From Piscinibacter sp. (GTDB taxonomy: Bacteria > Pseudomonadota > Gammaproteobacteria > Burkholderiales > Burkholderiaceae_C), in contig JAHBZL010000009.1 in assembly GCA_019635485.1 (NCBI GenBank), positions 1-64,000 of the forward strand: a DNA stretch of 64,000 bases, read 5' to 3'. Below are positions 16,625 to 25,885 of the stretch, piece by piece (within the stretch, counting starts at the first letter, position 1; every line of letters starts with the position of its first letter). The notes below the pieces were generated by a model. It worked only from the letters and a program-made list of their open reading frames with translations. It was not told where the DNA came from and ran no database searches. A program made the position numbers and the translations under genes.

Positions 16625-17341
16625 ATGACCGGTGCGCGTTCGCCGGCCGGGCCGGTCCGGCTCGAGTCGTTCGAACCCTTCGCCTCGCTGGGGCAGCAGG
16701 GGCGGACCCTGCTGTCCCAGGGGCAGGCGCACCGGTTCACCCGTGCGGCCGAGGCCATCGTGCACAAGGGCCAGCCCGTGTCCGGGGCCTATGTGGTGCT
16801 GGAGGGCCGGCTGCGTGTGTTCACGATCTCGCCCACGGGCGTCGAAGCCACGCTGTACACGCTGGCGCCGGGAGAGACCTGCGTGCTGGCGCTGAACTGC
16901 GTCTTCAACGACCTGCTGTACCCCGCCTGGGTGCAGGCCGAGGTGCCGAGCACGGTGTGCGTGATCCCGGGGCCGGTGTACCGGCGCCTGTTCGAGACCG
17001 AGGGCGCGGTGCGCGACTTCACCGTGCGCAACCTCGCCACGCTGGTCTACCGGCTGATGAGCGAGCTGGAGCAGGTGCACGGCCGCCATCACCGGCAGCG
17101 CCTGGTGCATTTCATCCTGCACCATGCCTCTTCGCAGGGCGTGCTCCGGATGACGCAGCAGCAGCTGGCCGGCCACATCGGCACCACGCGCGAGGTGGTG
17201 GCCCGGCTGATGCAGGAGCTGGTGGCGGACCGCCTGGTGCGCACGGCACGCGGCGAGATTGCCATCACCGACCTGTTCGGGCTGAAGCGCGCGCTCGACC
17301 CCTTGGCGACGCCGCGGGCGCGGGGGCGCCGCCGGGGCTGA
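16625..17341 (+). CDS. Crp/Fnr family transcriptional regulator
   Basis: A 238-residue regulator. Residues about 20-145 form a cyclic-nucleotide-binding-type beta-roll (GQPVSGAYVVLEGRLRVFTIS; LAPGETCVLALNCVFND), but the Arg-Ser phosphate-binding cassette of true cAMP binders is not evident. The long dimer helix is followed by a Crp-type winged helix (LRMTQQQLAGHIGTTREVVARLMQELV, about residues 175-205). Scattered cysteines (at least three in the sensor half) leave redox or metal sensing open, but no Fnr-type four-cysteine cluster is seen. It is preceded by the DUF4242 gene, whose metal binding may be functionally linked. Targets are unknown. Confidence 0.88.
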   Translation: MTGARSPAGPVRLESFEPFASLGQQGRTLLSQGQAHRFTRAAEAIVHKGQPVSGAYVVLEGRLRVFTISPTGVEATLYTLAPGETCVLALNCVFNDLLYPAWVQAEVPSTVCVIPGPVYRRLFETEGAVRDFTVRNLATLVYRLMSELEQVHGRHHRQRLVHFILHHASSQGVLRMTQQQLAGHIGTTREVVARLMQELVADRLVRTARGEIAITDLFGLKRALDPLATPRARGRRRG

Positions 17342-17360
17342 GCGGGCTCTTCTCCAATTG

Positions 17361-17849
17361 TCAGGCCGGGCGAATGCTGCCGTTGAGCACGCGCACGCGC
17401 TGGCCGCTCGTGTAACCCGCAGGGTCGCCGAGGGTCACCGACGTGGTGTTGCCGTTGTCCAGGCGCACGTCGATGCGGTAGCCGGTGACGGTCGTGTTGC
17501 GGTTCTTCTCGATCTCGTTGCCCGCGACGGCGCCACCGACGGCACCGATCACCGTGGCCGCCTTGCGGCCGTTGCCACCGCCGACCTGGTTGCCCAGCGC
17601 TGCGCCGACGACGCCGCCGATCACGGCGCCCGCGCCGCTGGGCTTCTCGGTCGTGTGCAGCGGCACGACCGCGGTGATCGTGCCGGCCTGGCCCTGCGGC
17701 GGCTTCGGGCGCGGGGCGGGGGCCGGGGCGGTCGCTGCGGCAGTCGTCGCCGCGGAGGTCTGCGCCTCGGCGCCGTCTTCCGGACCGCAGGCGGTCAGGA
17801 CCAGCGCGCTGGCCACGGCGAGGGCGGATGCCATCGAGTAGTTCTTCAT
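17361..17849 (-). CDS. Glycine-zipper 2TM-domain lipoprotein (SlyB/Rick17kDa-like)
   Basis: A 162-residue predicted outer-membrane lipoprotein. The lipobox is ALVLTAC with Cys about residue 21. An Ala/Pro/Thr-rich linker (residues about 30-60) precedes a glycine-zipper double helix, AGAVIGGVVGAALGNQVGGG and TVIGAVGGAVAGNEIEKN, the surface-antigen 2TM pattern. The C-terminal beta-rich tail YRIDVRLDNGNTTSVTL is the usual companion. Such proteins brace the envelope. The ATG at 17849 has an AGGAGA box six bases upstream. It is convergent with the Crp/Fnr regulator. Confidence 0.9.
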   Translation of the reverse strand: MKNYSMASALAVASALVLTACGPEDGAEAQTSAATTAAATAPAPAPRPKPPQGQAGTITAVVPLHTTEKPSGAGAVIGGVVGAALGNQVGGGNGRKAATVIGAVGGAVAGNEIEKNRNTTVTGYRIDVRLDNGNTTSVTLGDPAGYTSGQRVRVLNGSIRPA

Positions 17850-17987
17850 GCCTGTTCTCCTGGTCGGTGGGCGTTGTTCCACGCCGCGCAGTCTGCGGCG
17901 CGGACGGCCCGCGGCCCGTCAGGAGCGGCCGCGACCGGATGTAGGACAACGCCGCATGCCGGGGCGCGGCCGAGGCAGCGACCGGCG

Positions 17988-18920
17988 CTACAGGTCGGTG
18001 CGCAGCTTCCAGATCTCCGGGAACAGCACCGTGTCGAGCATCTTGCGCAGGTAGCCGACGCCGCTGGTGCCGCCGGTGCCGCGCTTGAAGCCGATCACGC
18101 GCTCGACCGTCGTGACGTGGCGGAAGCGCCAGAGGCGGAACGCGTCCTCCAGGTCGGTCAGTTCCTCGCCGAGCTGATAGAGGTCCCAATGGCGCTGTGG
18201 ATCGCGGTAGACCACCAGCCAGGCCTGCTCGACACCGGCGTTCTCGGCATAAGGCTGCGTCCAGTCGCGCTCCAGGTGCGAGTCCGGCACCGGCAGGCCG
18301 CGACGCGCCAGCAGGCGCAGCGATTCGTCGTACAGCGAGGGCGCGCGCCACGCCGCCTCGACACGCGCCAGCAGCTCCGGCCGGTGCGCATGCGGCTTGA
18401 GCATCGCCGCGTTCTTGTTGCCGAGCATGAACTCGATGCAGCGGTACTGCCAGCTCTGGAAGCCGCTGCTGTTCGAGAGGTAGGGCCGGATCGCCGAGTA
18501 CTCGGGCGGCGTCATGGTCGCCAGCACGTCCCACGCGTGCACCAGCTGTTCCATGATCTTGCTGACGCGCGCCAGCATCTTGAAGGCCGCGCCGAGCTCG
18601 TCGCGCGCGATGCAGGCCACCGCGGCGGAAAGCTCGTGCAGCATCAGCTTCATCCACAGCTCGCTGGTCTGGTGCTGCACGATGAACAGCATCTCGTTGT
18701 GGTCCGGCGAGCGCGGATGCTGCGCGTTCAGCACCTCGTCGAGGTGCAGGTAGTCGCCGTAGCTCATGTCGCGGCTGAAGTCGAGCTTGGCACCTTCTTC
18801 AGTCACGATGTCGGCCCCTCGGTCGCGGTGTACCGCGACCGATCCCCCGCGGGGATGCGGGCCGGCTTGGGGCGGCCCGGCGCTCGGCCCGCTGCGCTCG
18901 TCCTCGTGCGGGCAGCTCAT
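17988..18920 (-). CDS. kynA: Tryptophan 2,3-dioxygenase
   Basis: A 310-residue cytoplasmic haem enzyme that opens the indole ring of L-tryptophan to N-formylkynurenine. Family motifs include [38 protein letters not shown] (haem and substrate pocket), [19 protein letters not shown] and a C-terminal [18 protein letters not shown] with the substrate-binding GTGGTSG loop. The ATG overlaps the kynU stop (ATGA), and MSCPHE is the usual N-terminus in Burkholderiales. Residues about 8-36 are unusual: they are encoded by a GC-rich hairpin repeat. A GTG at 18804-18806 with a GAGGGG box would give a 272-residue protein lacking that insert. It is the last gene of kynB-kynU-kynA. Confidence 0.95.
   Translation of the reverse strand: MSCPHEDERSGPSAGPPQAGPHPRGGSVAVHRDRGADIVTEEGAKLDFSRDMSYGDYLHLDEVLNAQHPRSPDHNEMLFIVQHQTSELWMKLMLHELSAAVACIARDELGAAFKMLARVSKIMEQLVHAWDVLATMTPPEYSAIRPYLSNSSGFQSWQYRCIEFMLGNKNAAMLKPHAHRPELLARVEAAWRAPSLYDESLRLLARRGLPVPDSHLERDWTQPYAENAGVEQAWLVVYRDPQRHWDLYQLGEELTDLEDAFRLWRFRHVTTVERVIGFKRGTGGTSGVGYLRKMLDTVLFPEIWKLRTDL
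18807..18906. repeat. REP-like hairpin element inside the 5' end of kynA
   Basis: Contains a perfect 10-bp inverted repeat (TCGGTCGCGG / CCGCGACCGA, 18819-18842, TGTA loop), a second small palindrome (ATCCCC-CGC-GGGGAT, 18842-18856) and the 17-base string CTTGGGGCGGCCCGGCG at 18866-18882. The same string occurs at 23331-23347 in the element between the aminobenzoyl-CoA gene and marR. Here it is read in frame as the Ser/Gly/Pro/Arg-rich N-terminal segment of KynA. Confidence 0.6.
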
Positions 18921-20191
18921 GTGACGGCCGCCTTGACGTTGAAGCGCGCCTCGCGCCACTGCCCGGTCTCGAGCACCTGGCGCAACTGCTCGACCGCATC
19001 CCAGACGTCGGCGAAGCGCAGGTACAGCGGCGTGAAGCCGAAGCGCAGCACGTCCGGCGCCCGGAAGTCGCCGATCACGCCGCGCTCGATCAGCGCCTGC
19101 ACGATCGCGTAGCCGCCCTCGGCGCGGGCGAAGCTGACCTGGCTGCCGCGCACCGACTCGTCGCGCGGCGTGACCAGCTCCAGCCCGTGGCCGGCGCAGC
19201 GTTCCTCGACGAGGCGGATGAACAGGTTCGTCAGCGCGAGCGACTTGCGGCGCAGCGCCGCCATGCCTCCGAGAGGCTCGGCGGCGAGCACGCTGTCGAC
19301 GCCGCATTCGAGCGCGGCCAGCGACAGCACCGCCGGCGTGCCGCAGGCGAAGCGCGCGATGCCGGGCGCCGGCCGGTAGGCGGACGAGAACTCGAACGGT
19401 GCGGCATGGCCCATCCAGCCGGCCAGCGGTTGCCACAGGCCGTCGCGGTCCATGCGCTCCAGATGGCGGCGGTGGGCCCAGACGAAGGCCGGCGCGCCCG
19501 GGCCACCGTTGAGGTACTTGTAGCCGCAGCCGATCGCGAAGTCCGCCTCGGCCCCGTTCAGGTCGACCGGGATCGCCCCGGCGGAATGCGCCAGGTCCCA
19601 CACCGTCAGCGCGCCCGCGGCATGGGCCGCGCGCGTCAGCGCCGCCATGTCGTGCACGCGGCCGCTGCGGTAGTTCACCTGGGTCAGCATCAGCACCGCG
19701 AGGCCGGCGCCGATGTGCGCGCCGATCTCCTCGGCGTCCACCAGCTTCAGCGTGAAGCCGTGCTGCGCGGCCAGGCTCTCGGCGATGTACAGGTCGGTCG
19801 GGAAGTTCTGCCGCTCGGAGACGATGGTGCGCCGCTGCGGAGCGCCGTCGCGCTTGATCAGTTCGAGCGCCGCGCTGAGCACCTTGTACAGGTTGGCCGA
19901 GGTCGAGTCGGCCGCCAGCGTCTCGCCCTCGCGCGCGCCGATCAGGCGGCCGATCTTGGTGCCGACGCGCAGCGGCTGGTGGATCCAGCCGGCCTTGTTC
20001 CAGCTGGTGATCAGGTCTTCGCCCCACTCGCGGGTCACTACCTCCTGGACTCGCCGCGCGGTGGACGCGGGCAGCACACCGAGCGAATTGCCGTCGAGGT
20101 AGATGGTGCCCGCCGGCAGCGTGAACTGGGCGCGCAGCGCGGCCAGCGGGTCCTGCGCGTCGAGCGCTTCGCAGTCTCGTCTTGACGTCAT
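18917..20191 (-). CDS. kynU: Kynureninase
   Basis: A 424-residue PLP enzyme of aminotransferase fold type I that cleaves L-kynurenine to anthranilate and alanine. Evidence: [13 protein letters not shown] at the N-terminus, [15 protein letters not shown] (phosphate-binding turn), [15 protein letters not shown], and the PLP lysine in [19 protein letters not shown]. Near the end, [20 protein letters not shown] is a family signature. The ATG at 20189-20191 overlaps the kynB stop and its own stop overlaps kynA, so the operon is translationally coupled throughout. The frame runs on upstream through kynB but without homology. Its product is the substrate of the divergent operon. Confidence 0.96.
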   Translation of the reverse strand: MTSRRDCEALDAQDPLAALRAQFTLPAGTIYLDGNSLGVLPASTARRVQEVVTREWGEDLITSWNKAGWIHQPLRVGTKIGRLIGAREGETLAADSTSANLYKVLSAALELIKRDGAPQRRTIVSERQNFPTDLYIAESLAAQHGFTLKLVDAEEIGAHIGAGLAVLMLTQVNYRSGRVHDMAALTRAAHAAGALTVWDLAHSAGAIPVDLNGAEADFAIGCGYKYLNGGPGAPAFVWAHRRHLERMDRDGLWQPLAGWMGHAAPFEFSSAYRPAPGIARFACGTPAVLSLAALECGVDSVLAAEPLGGMAALRRKSLALTNLFIRLVEERCAGHGLELVTPRDESVRGSQVSFARAEGGYAIVQALIERGVIGDFRAPDVLRFGFTPLYLRFADVWDAVEQLRQVLETGQWREARFNVKAAVT

Positions 20192-20814
20192 GGGAGTTCT
20201 CGGAGGATGGCGCGCACCGGGCTGGCGCACGCGAGCGTCAGCTTGAGCGGCAGCGCGATCAGTTCGTAGTCGCCTTCGGGCACTTCGTCGAGCACCAGGT
20301 TCTCGAGCACGCGCAGGTCGTGCTTCAGCAGCAGGTGGTGCGAATCGAGCGTCTTGCTGGTCGCCGGGTCCACCGACTGGCTGTCGATGCCGACAAGAAG
20401 CACGCCGCGCGCCGCCAGCCAGTCGATCGTCTCGGGCGCGTAGGCGGCGAAATCCTCGCTCCAGTCGGTCGGCGCGCGCTCGCAGGTGCGCACCAGCACC
20501 CGCGGCGGCAGGTCGGCGGCAGCGTGGGCGAGATGCTCCGGGCGCACCAGCGGGCCGCGCCCGATCGCGTGGACCACGCGGCAATGGCCGAGGTAGGGCT
20601 CCAGGGCGACCGTGCCGATCGCCGGGGCGTCGTCGGCATAGTGCAGTGGCGCGTCGGCGTGCGCACCCAGGTGCGGCGAGAGCGTCAGCGCGGACAGGTT
20701 CACCGGGCAGCCCGGGCCGATGCGCGCCGTCCAGCGCTGCTCGTAGGGCTGGTCGCCGGGAAAGGGCGGCGTGGCGGGGCCGAGCGGCGGCGAGATGTCC
20801 CACAGGCGAGGCAT
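20188..20814 (-). CDS. kynB: Kynurenine formamidase
   Basis: A 208-residue metal-dependent hydrolase of the cyclase family that converts N-formylkynurenine to kynurenine and formate. The N-terminal [19 protein letters not shown] and metal motif [15 protein letters not shown] (HxGxHxD) are diagnostic, with [11 protein letters not shown] and [10 protein letters not shown] further on. An in-frame ATG at 20838 exists, but it lies inside the 21-bp palindrome and upstream of the apparent -10 element, so the start at 20814 (MPRLWDIS) is preferred. It is first in the kynB-kynU-kynA operon. With TACACT at 20826-20821 as -10, the transcript would begin at or next to the ATG, so the mRNA may be leaderless. 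Confidence 0.94.
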   Translation of the reverse strand: MPRLWDISPPLGPATPPFPGDQPYEQRWTARIGPGCPVNLSALTLSPHLGAHADAPLHYADDAPAIGTVALEPYLGHCRVVHAIGRGPLVRPEHLAHAAADLPPRVLVRTCERAPTDWSEDFAAYAPETIDWLAARGVLLVGIDSQSVDPATSKTLDSHHLLLKHDLRVLENLVLDEVPEGDYELIALPLKLTLACASPVRAILRELP

Positions 20815-20820
20815 GCCGAC

Positions 20821-20860
20821 AGTGTAGATGCTTGACATCTAAAATATCAAGTCATAAAGT
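20821..20860. promoter_or_regulatory. Divergent promoters with shared palindromic operator (kyn / aminobenzoyl-CoA operons)
   Basis: Plus strand: a perfect -35 TTGACA (20832-20837), a 17-base spacer and -10 TAAAGT (20855-20860) drive the aminobenzoyl-CoA operon. Minus strand: TTGATA (20850-20845), an 18-base spacer and TACACT (20826-20821) drive kynB. An imperfect 21-bp palindrome (20831-20851, arms CTTGA...TCAAG with inner AT/AT symmetry) covers both -35 boxes. It is AT-rich against about 70% GC surroundings. The size and symmetry fit a MarR-family dimer, and a marR gene lies in the plus-strand operon. The operator assignment is inference. Confidence 0.6.
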
Positions 20861-20896
20861 GAAGCGGCACGATCGAGAGACCTGACGGAGCAAGGC

Positions 20897-23248
20897 ATGC
20901 GCATCACCTGCATCGGCGGCGGACCCGCCGGCCTGTATTTCGCGCTGCTGATGAAGCTGCAGGACCCGGCCCACCGGGTGACGGTGATCGAACGCAACGC
21001 GCCCGGGGATACCTTCGGCTGGGGCGTCGTGTTCTCCGACCAGACGCTCGGCGCGCTGCAGAAGTCCGATCCGAAGACCGCCGGCCAGATCCTCGATGCC
21101 TTCAACCACTGGGACGACATCGACGTCCACTTCCGCGGCCGCACCATCCGCTCGTCCGGCCACGGCTTCTGCGGGATCGGGCGCAAGCGCCTGCTGAACA
21201 TCCTGCAGGACCGCTGCGCCGAGCTCGGCGTCGAGATGCGCTACTCGACCGACTGCCCGGGCGACGAGGACATCGACGCCGACCTGATCATCGCCGCCGA
21301 CGGCCTGAACAGCCGCATCCGCAGCAAGTACGCCGCGACCTACCAGCCGGACATCGACCTGCGCCGCTGCCGCTTCGTCTGGCTGGGCACGAAGAAGCGC
21401 TTCGACGCCTTCACCTTCGCCTTCGAGAAGACCGAGTGGGGCTGGTTCCAGGCGCACGCCTACCGCTTCGACGCCGACACCTCGACCTTCATCGTCGAGG
21501 CGCCGGAAGAGGTCTGGCGTGCTGCCGGGCTCGAGCAGATGGGCAAGGAGGAGGGCATCGCCTTCTGCGAGCGGCTGTTCGCGAAGTACCTGGACGGGAA
21601 CCCGCTCGTCAGCAACGCGGCGCACCTGCGCGGCTCGGCGCAGTGGATCCGCTTCCCGCGCGTGGTCTGCAGGCACTGGGTGCACCACAACGGCCGCGCA
21701 CCGGTGGTGCTGATGGGCGATGCGGCGCACACCGCGCATTTCTCGATCGGCTCGGGCACCAAGCTCGCGCTCGAGGACGCCATCGACCTGGCCGGGCGCA
21801 TTGCCGCGCACCCTGGCGATCTGCCGGCGGCCCTGGCGGCCTACGAGGCCCAGCGCGGCGTCGAGGTGCTGAAGATCCAGAACGCGGCGCGCAATTCGAC
21901 CGAGTGGTTCGAGACTGTCGAGCGCCACGCCAAGCTCGAGCCCGAGCAGTTCGCCTACTCGCTGCTGACGCGCTCGCAGCGCATCTCGCACGAGAACCTG
22001 CGCGAGCGCGATGCGGGCTACGTCGGCGGCATCGAGGGCTGGCTGGCGCAGCGCGCCGGAATGCCGGCGGCGCCGGTACCCCCGATGTTCACGCCCTTCA
22101 CGCTGCGCGGGCTGACGCTGAAGAACCGTGTCGTCGTCTCGCCGATGGCCCAGTACAGCGCCGTCGACGGCCTGCCCGGCGACCACCACCTGGTCCATCT
22201 CGGCGCGCGCGCAATGGGCGGCGCCGGGCTGGTGTTCTGCGAGATGACCTGCACCAGCCCCGATGCGCGCATCACGCCCGGCTGTCCCGGCCTGTGGAAC
22301 GACGCTCAGACACAGGCCTGGAAGCGCATCGTCGACTTCGTGCACGCCCACACGACGGCCAGGATCGCGATGCAGCTGGGGCACGCCGGCCCCAAGGGTT
22401 CGACGCGTGTGCCCTGGGAGGGCGAGGACCTTCCGCTGTCCGAAGGCAACTGGCCGCTGATCGCCGCCTCGCCGCAGCAGTATCTGGACGGCGTCAGCGC
22501 CTGGGCACACCCGATGACGCGCGAGGACATGGACCGCGTGCGCGACGACTTCGTCGCCGCCTCGCGCCGTGCGGCCGAGGCCGGCTTCGACTGGCTCGAG
22601 CTGCACTGCGCACACGGCTACCTGCTCTCGGCCTTCCTCTCGCCGCTGACCAACCAGCGCAGCGACGAGTACGGCGGATCGCTGGAGAACCGGCTGCGCT
22701 GGCCGCTGGAGGTGTTCGCCGCGATGCGCGCGGCCTGGCCGGCCGACAAGCCGATGTCGGTGCGCATCTCGGCGCACGACTGGGTGCCCGGCGGCAACAC
22801 GCCGGCCGAGGCGGTGGAGATCGCACGTGCCTTCCAGGCGGCGGGGGCGGACCTGATCGACGTCTCCTCCGGCCAGGTCAGCAAGGCCCAGCAGCCGGTC
22901 TACGGGCGGCTCTACCAGACGCCGTTCGCCGACCGCATCCGCAACGAGGTCGGCATCGCGACGATGGCGGTGGGCGCCATCACCGAGGCCGACCAGGTCA
23001 ACGGCATCGTCGCGGCCGGCCGCGCCGACCTGTGCGCGATCGCCCGGCCGCATCTGGCGAATCCGGCCTGGACGCTGCTGGAAGCGGCCAAGCTCGGCCA
23101 TACCAGCGGTGTCGGCGCGGACTGGCCGGTACAGTACCTGTCGGGCAAGAACCAGCTCGAGCGCAACCTGGAGCGCGAGCGCCAGCTGGCGGCGCAGAAC
23201 GCCGGGCTGTCGGCGCAGGAGCGTGCCAACATGGCGCTGGGGGTCTGA
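20897..23248 (+). CDS. 2-aminobenzoyl-CoA monooxygenase/reductase (bifunctional)
   Basis: A 783-residue fusion. Residues 1-380 are a flavoprotein hydroxylase: FAD motif [15 protein letters not shown] at the N-terminus and [25 protein letters not shown] as the DG/GD signature. Residues about 395-770 are an old-yellow-enzyme reductase: [47 protein letters not shown], and [10 protein letters not shown]. This is the layout of Azoarcus evansii aminobenzoyl-CoA monooxygenase/reductase, which hydroxylates and reduces the CoA-bound ring without ring-cleaving dioxygenase. The closely related salicylyl-CoA 5-hydroxylase has only the first half, so the fusion favours anthraniloyl-CoA. It is first in its operon, divergent from kynB. 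Confidence 0.93.
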   Translation: MRITCIGGGPAGLYFALLMKLQDPAHRVTVIERNAPGDTFGWGVVFSDQTLGALQKSDPKTAGQILDAFNHWDDIDVHFRGRTIRSSGHGFCGIGRKRLLNILQDRCAELGVEMRYSTDCPGDEDIDADLIIAADGLNSRIRSKYAATYQPDIDLRRCRFVWLGTKKRFDAFTFAFEKTEWGWFQAHAYRFDADTSTFIVEAPEEVWRAAGLEQMGKEEGIAFCERLFAKYLDGNPLVSNAAHLRGSAQWIRFPRVVCRHWVHHNGRAPVVLMGDAAHTAHFSIGSGTKLALEDAIDLAGRIAAHPGDLPAALAAYEAQRGVEVLKIQNAARNSTEWFETVERHAKLEPEQFAYSLLTRSQRISHENLRERDAGYVGGIEGWLAQRAGMPAAPVPPMFTPFTLRGLTLKNRVVVSPMAQYSAVDGLPGDHHLVHLGARAMGGAGLVFCEMTCTSPDARITPGCPGLWNDAQTQAWKRIVDFVHAHTTARIAMQLGHAGPKGSTRVPWEGEDLPLSEGNWPLIAASPQQYLDGVSAWAHPMTREDMDRVRDDFVAASRRAAEAGFDWLELHCAHGYLLSAFLSPLTNQRSDEYGGSLENRLRWPLEVFAAMRAAWPADKPMSVRISAHDWVPGGNTPAEAVEIARAFQAAGADLIDVSSGQVSKAQQPVYGRLYQTPFADRIRNEVGIATMAVGAITEADQVNGIVAAGRADLCAIARPHLANPAWTLLEAAKLGHTSGVGADWPVQYLSGKNQLERNLERERQLAAQNAGLSAQERANMALGV

Positions 23249-23253
23249 CATGG

Positions 23254-23353
23254 TGACCCCACGCTCACTTCGTTCGCTGCCCCAAGGGCCACGAAGGGGC
23301 CCCTTCGTGGCCCCTGGGGCGCAGGCCTCCCTTGGGGCGGCCCGGCGAGAGGC
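23254..23353. repeat. REP-like hairpin element flanked by 9-bp direct repeats
   Basis: A 100-bp insertion between two operon genes. It holds a perfect palindrome with 14-bp arms and no loop (GGGCCACGAAGGGG at 23286-23299 and its complement at 23300-23313). It also carries the 17-base string CTTGGGGCGGCCCGGCG (23331-23347) shared with the kynA element. It is bracketed by direct repeats CTGACATGG at 23245-23253 and 23354-23362. Removing the insert and one repeat copy restores a tight TGA-C-ATG junction between the two genes, as expected of a target-site duplication. Confidence 0.6.
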
Positions 23354-23358
23354 CTGAC

Positions 23359-23880
23359 ATGGCGCTGGCCGAGACCATCGATCTCGAATCCCGCGTCGAA
23401 GCCGGCGACCACCAGGCGCTCAAGCTGTGGCTGCGCCTGCTCGCCTGCACCACGCGCGTCGAGACCGTGATCCGCAACCGGCTGCGCAGCGAGTTCGGCA
23501 CCACGCTGCCGCGCTTCGACCTGCTCGCCCAGCTCGAACGCGAGCCCGGCGGCCTGACGATGGGTGAGCTGTCGGCACGCATGATGGTCACCGGCGGCAA
23601 CGTCACCGGCATCGTCGACCAGCTGGAAGGCGAAGGCCTGGTGGTGCGCAACGAACACCCGAGCGACCGCCGTGCGTTCCGCGTGCAGCTCACGCCGGCC
23701 GGCCGGCGCCAGTTCCGCCGCATGGCCGCGGTGCACGAAGGCTGGATCGTCGATCTCTTCGAGGGCTGGTCGCCGACGCAGAAGACGCAGGTGCACGAGC
23801 TGCTCGCGACGCTGAAGACGCACCTGGCGTCCTTCGACGCCACCCCCGCGCCGCGGCGCAAGAACAAGGACAGTGCATGA
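23359..23880 (+). CDS. MarR family transcriptional regulator
   Basis: A 173-residue winged-helix repressor-type protein. The core [55 protein letters not shown] (recognition helix) and [18 protein letters not shown] (wing) is canonical MarR. Many MarR members near CoA-dependent aromatic pathways sense the aryl-CoA thioester; that would fit here. It is co-directional with the monooxygenase/reductase gene, from which it is separated by the REP-like element, and its stop overlaps the next gene as ATGA. Best candidate to bind the palindrome at 20831-20851. The longer open frame starting at 23332 is not family-like. Confidence 0.92.
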   Translation: MALAETIDLESRVEAGDHQALKLWLRLLACTTRVETVIRNRLRSEFGTTLPRFDLLAQLEREPGGLTMGELSARMMVTGGNVTGIVDQLEGEGLVVRNEHPSDRRAFRVQLTPAGRRQFRRMAAVHEGWIVDLFEGWSPTQKTQVHELLATLKTHLASFDATPAPRRKNKDSA

Positions 23881-24725
23881 CGACGATGGACTCCCACCTG
23901 GCCGGCGGTAACCGCCGCACGACCGCCGAACTGGTGCCGCAGCACTTCGGCTGGTCCGTGCGGGACCGTGTCGGCGTCATCACGCTGAACCGCCCCGAGC
24001 GCAAGAACCCGCTGACCTTCGACAGCTACGCCGAGCTGCGCGACCTGTTCCGCCGGCTTGCCTACGCCGACGACGTGCGCGCGGTGGTCGTGCAGGGCGC
24101 GGGCGGCAACTTCTGCTCGGGCGGCGACGTGCACGAGATCATCGGCCCGCTGACGAAGATGAGCATGCCAGACCTGCTCGCCTTCACGCGCATGACCGGC
24201 GATCTGGTCAAGGCGATGCGCGCCTGCCCGCAGCCGATCCTGGCCGCGGTGGACGGCGTCTGCGCCGGTGCCGGCGCGATCGTCGCGATGGCCTCGGACC
24301 TGCGTGTCGGCACCGCGCGCAGCAAGGTCGCCTTCCTGTTCACGCGCGTGGGGTTGGCCGGCTGCGACATGGGCGCCTGCGCGATCCTGCCGCGCATCGT
24401 CGGGCAGGGGCGGGCCTCGGAGCTGCTCTACACCGGGCGCTCGCTGCCGGGCGACGAGGCGCTCGCCTGGGGCTTCTACAACCGCCTCGCCGAACCGGAG
24501 ACGCTGCAGGACACGGCCGTCGCCTGGGCCGCCGAGCTGGCCGCGGGACCGAGCTTCGGCCACGCGATGACCAAGCGCATGCTGCACCAGGAGTGGGCCA
24601 TGGGCGTCGACGAGGCGATCGAAGCCGAGGCCCAGGCGCAGGCGATCTGCATGATGACGCAGGACTTCCACCGCGCCTACGAGGCTTTCGTCGCGAAGGG
24701 CAAGCCGGTGTTCCGGGGCGATTGA
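23877..24725 (+). CDS. Enoyl-CoA hydratase/isomerase family protein
   Basis: A 282-residue crotonase-fold enzyme. [21 protein letters not shown], the oxyanion motif [14 protein letters not shown] and [21 protein letters not shown] are clear. At the usual catalytic region the sequence reads [19 protein letters not shown]; relatives of this subgroup in aminobenzoyl-CoA clusters share this form. It probably acts in hydration or ring hydrolysis of the dearomatised CoA intermediate. The ATG overlaps the marR stop; a second ATG nine bases later is also possible. The exact step is inferred from the cluster. Confidence 0.9.
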   Translation: MTTMDSHLAGGNRRTTAELVPQHFGWSVRDRVGVITLNRPERKNPLTFDSYAELRDLFRRLAYADDVRAVVVQGAGGNFCSGGDVHEIIGPLTKMSMPDLLAFTRMTGDLVKAMRACPQPILAAVDGVCAGAGAIVAMASDLRVGTARSKVAFLFTRVGLAGCDMGACAILPRIVGQGRASELLYTGRSLPGDEALAWGFYNRLAEPETLQDTAVAWAAELAAGPSFGHAMTKRMLHQEWAMGVDEAIEAEAQAQAICMMTQDFHRAYEAFVAKGKPVFRGD

Positions 24726-24727
24726 CG

Positions 24728-25885
24728 ATGGACCGCACGCATCTGGATTGGCCCTTCTTCGAAGCCCGGCACCGCGAACTGGCCGAGCTGCTCGACGACT
24801 GGGCGGCGGAGCACCTGCACCCCGGTCACGCCGCGGACGTCGACGCGCAGTGCCGCGGCCTCGTGCGCCAGCTCGGCAGTGCCGGCTGGCTGCGCCATGC
24901 GGTCGCGGGCACGGCCTTCGGCGGCGCCGGCGAGGTCATAGACACCCGCGCGATCTGCCTGCTGCGTGAGACGCTGGCGTATCACCACGGGCTGGCGGAC
25001 TTCGCCTTCGCGATGCAGGGCCTGGGCTCGGGCGCGATCTCGCTGGCCGGCACGCCGGCGCAGCGCGAGCGCTACCTGCCGCGTGTGGCCTCGGGCGCGG
25101 CGATCGCGGCGTTTGCGCTGTCGGAGCCCGACGCGGGCTCGGACGTCGCCGCGCTGGCCTGCGCGGCGCGCACCGACGGCGACAGCGTCGTGCTCGACGG
25201 CGAGAAGACCTGGATCAGCAACGGCGGCATCGCCGACTTCTACGTCGTGTTCGCGCGCACCGGGGAAGCGCCCGGGGCGCGTGGCATCTCGGCCTTCGTC
25301 GTCGATGCCGGCACGCCGGGCTTCGAGGTCGCCGAGCGCATCGACGTGATCGCGCCGCACCCGTTGGCGCGGCTGCGCTTCAAAGGCTGCCGCGTGCCGC
25401 TGTCGCAGCGCCTGGGTGCGCCCGGCGAAGGATTCAAGCTCGCGATGCGCACGCTGGACATCTTCCGCACGTCGGTGGCGGCGGCGGCGCTGGGCTTCGC
25501 GCGGCGCGCGTTGCACGAGGGGCTGCAGCGCGCGAAGACGCGGCCGATGTTCGGCCAGCGCCTGGCCGACTTCCAGCTCACGCAGGCCAAGCTCGCGACC
25601 ATGGCGACGACGATCGACAGCGCTGCGCTGCTCACCTACCGCGCCGCCTGGCAGCGCGACCAGGGGCGCACGGTGACGCGCGAGGCGGCGATGGCCAAGC
25701 TGGCCGCCACCGAGGGTGCACAGCAGGTCATCGACGCGGCGCTGCAGCTGTGGGGCGGCGCGGGCGTCGTGCACGGGCAGGTCGTCGAGTCGCTCTACCG
25801 CGAAATCCGCGCGCTGCGCATCTACGAAGGGGCCACCGAGGTGCAGCAGCTGATCATCGGCCGCGATCTCCTCAAGGATGCATGA
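24728..25885 (+). CDS. Acyl-CoA dehydrogenase
   Basis: A 385-residue FAD enzyme. [15 protein letters not shown] and EKTWISNGG form the flavin-binding middle domain, [19 protein letters not shown] starts the C-terminal helical domain, and the catalytic glutamate lies in [20 protein letters not shown]. It should introduce a double bond into an alicyclic or ring-opened acyl-CoA during anthranilate breakdown. It starts three bases after the hydratase stop and overlaps the following ligase by eight bases, so it belongs to the same transcript. Homologous sets are found next to 2-aminobenzoyl-CoA monooxygenase genes in other betaproteobacteria. Confidence 0.94.
   Translation: MDRTHLDWPFFEARHRELAELLDDWAAEHLHPGHAADVDAQCRGLVRQLGSAGWLRHAVAGTAFGGAGEVIDTRAICLLRETLAYHHGLADFAFAMQGLGSGAISLAGTPAQRERYLPRVASGAAIAAFALSEPDAGSDVAALACAARTDGDSVVLDGEKTWISNGGIADFYVVFARTGEAPGARGISAFVVDAGTPGFEVAERIDVIAPHPLARLRFKGCRVPLSQRLGAPGEGFKLAMRTLDIFRTSVAAAALGFARRALHEGLQRAKTRPMFGQRLADFQLTQAKLATMATTIDSAALLTYRAAWQRDQGRTVTREAAMAKLAATEGAQQVIDAALQLWGGAGVVHGQVVESLYREIRALRIYEGATEVQQLIIGRDLLKDA

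Noticed and set aside
18804..18806. GTG start for a shorter KynA
   Set aside because: Possible, but the ATGA overlap with kynU and the MSCPHE N-terminus usual for Burkholderiales enzymes favour the longer start; kept as an alternative.
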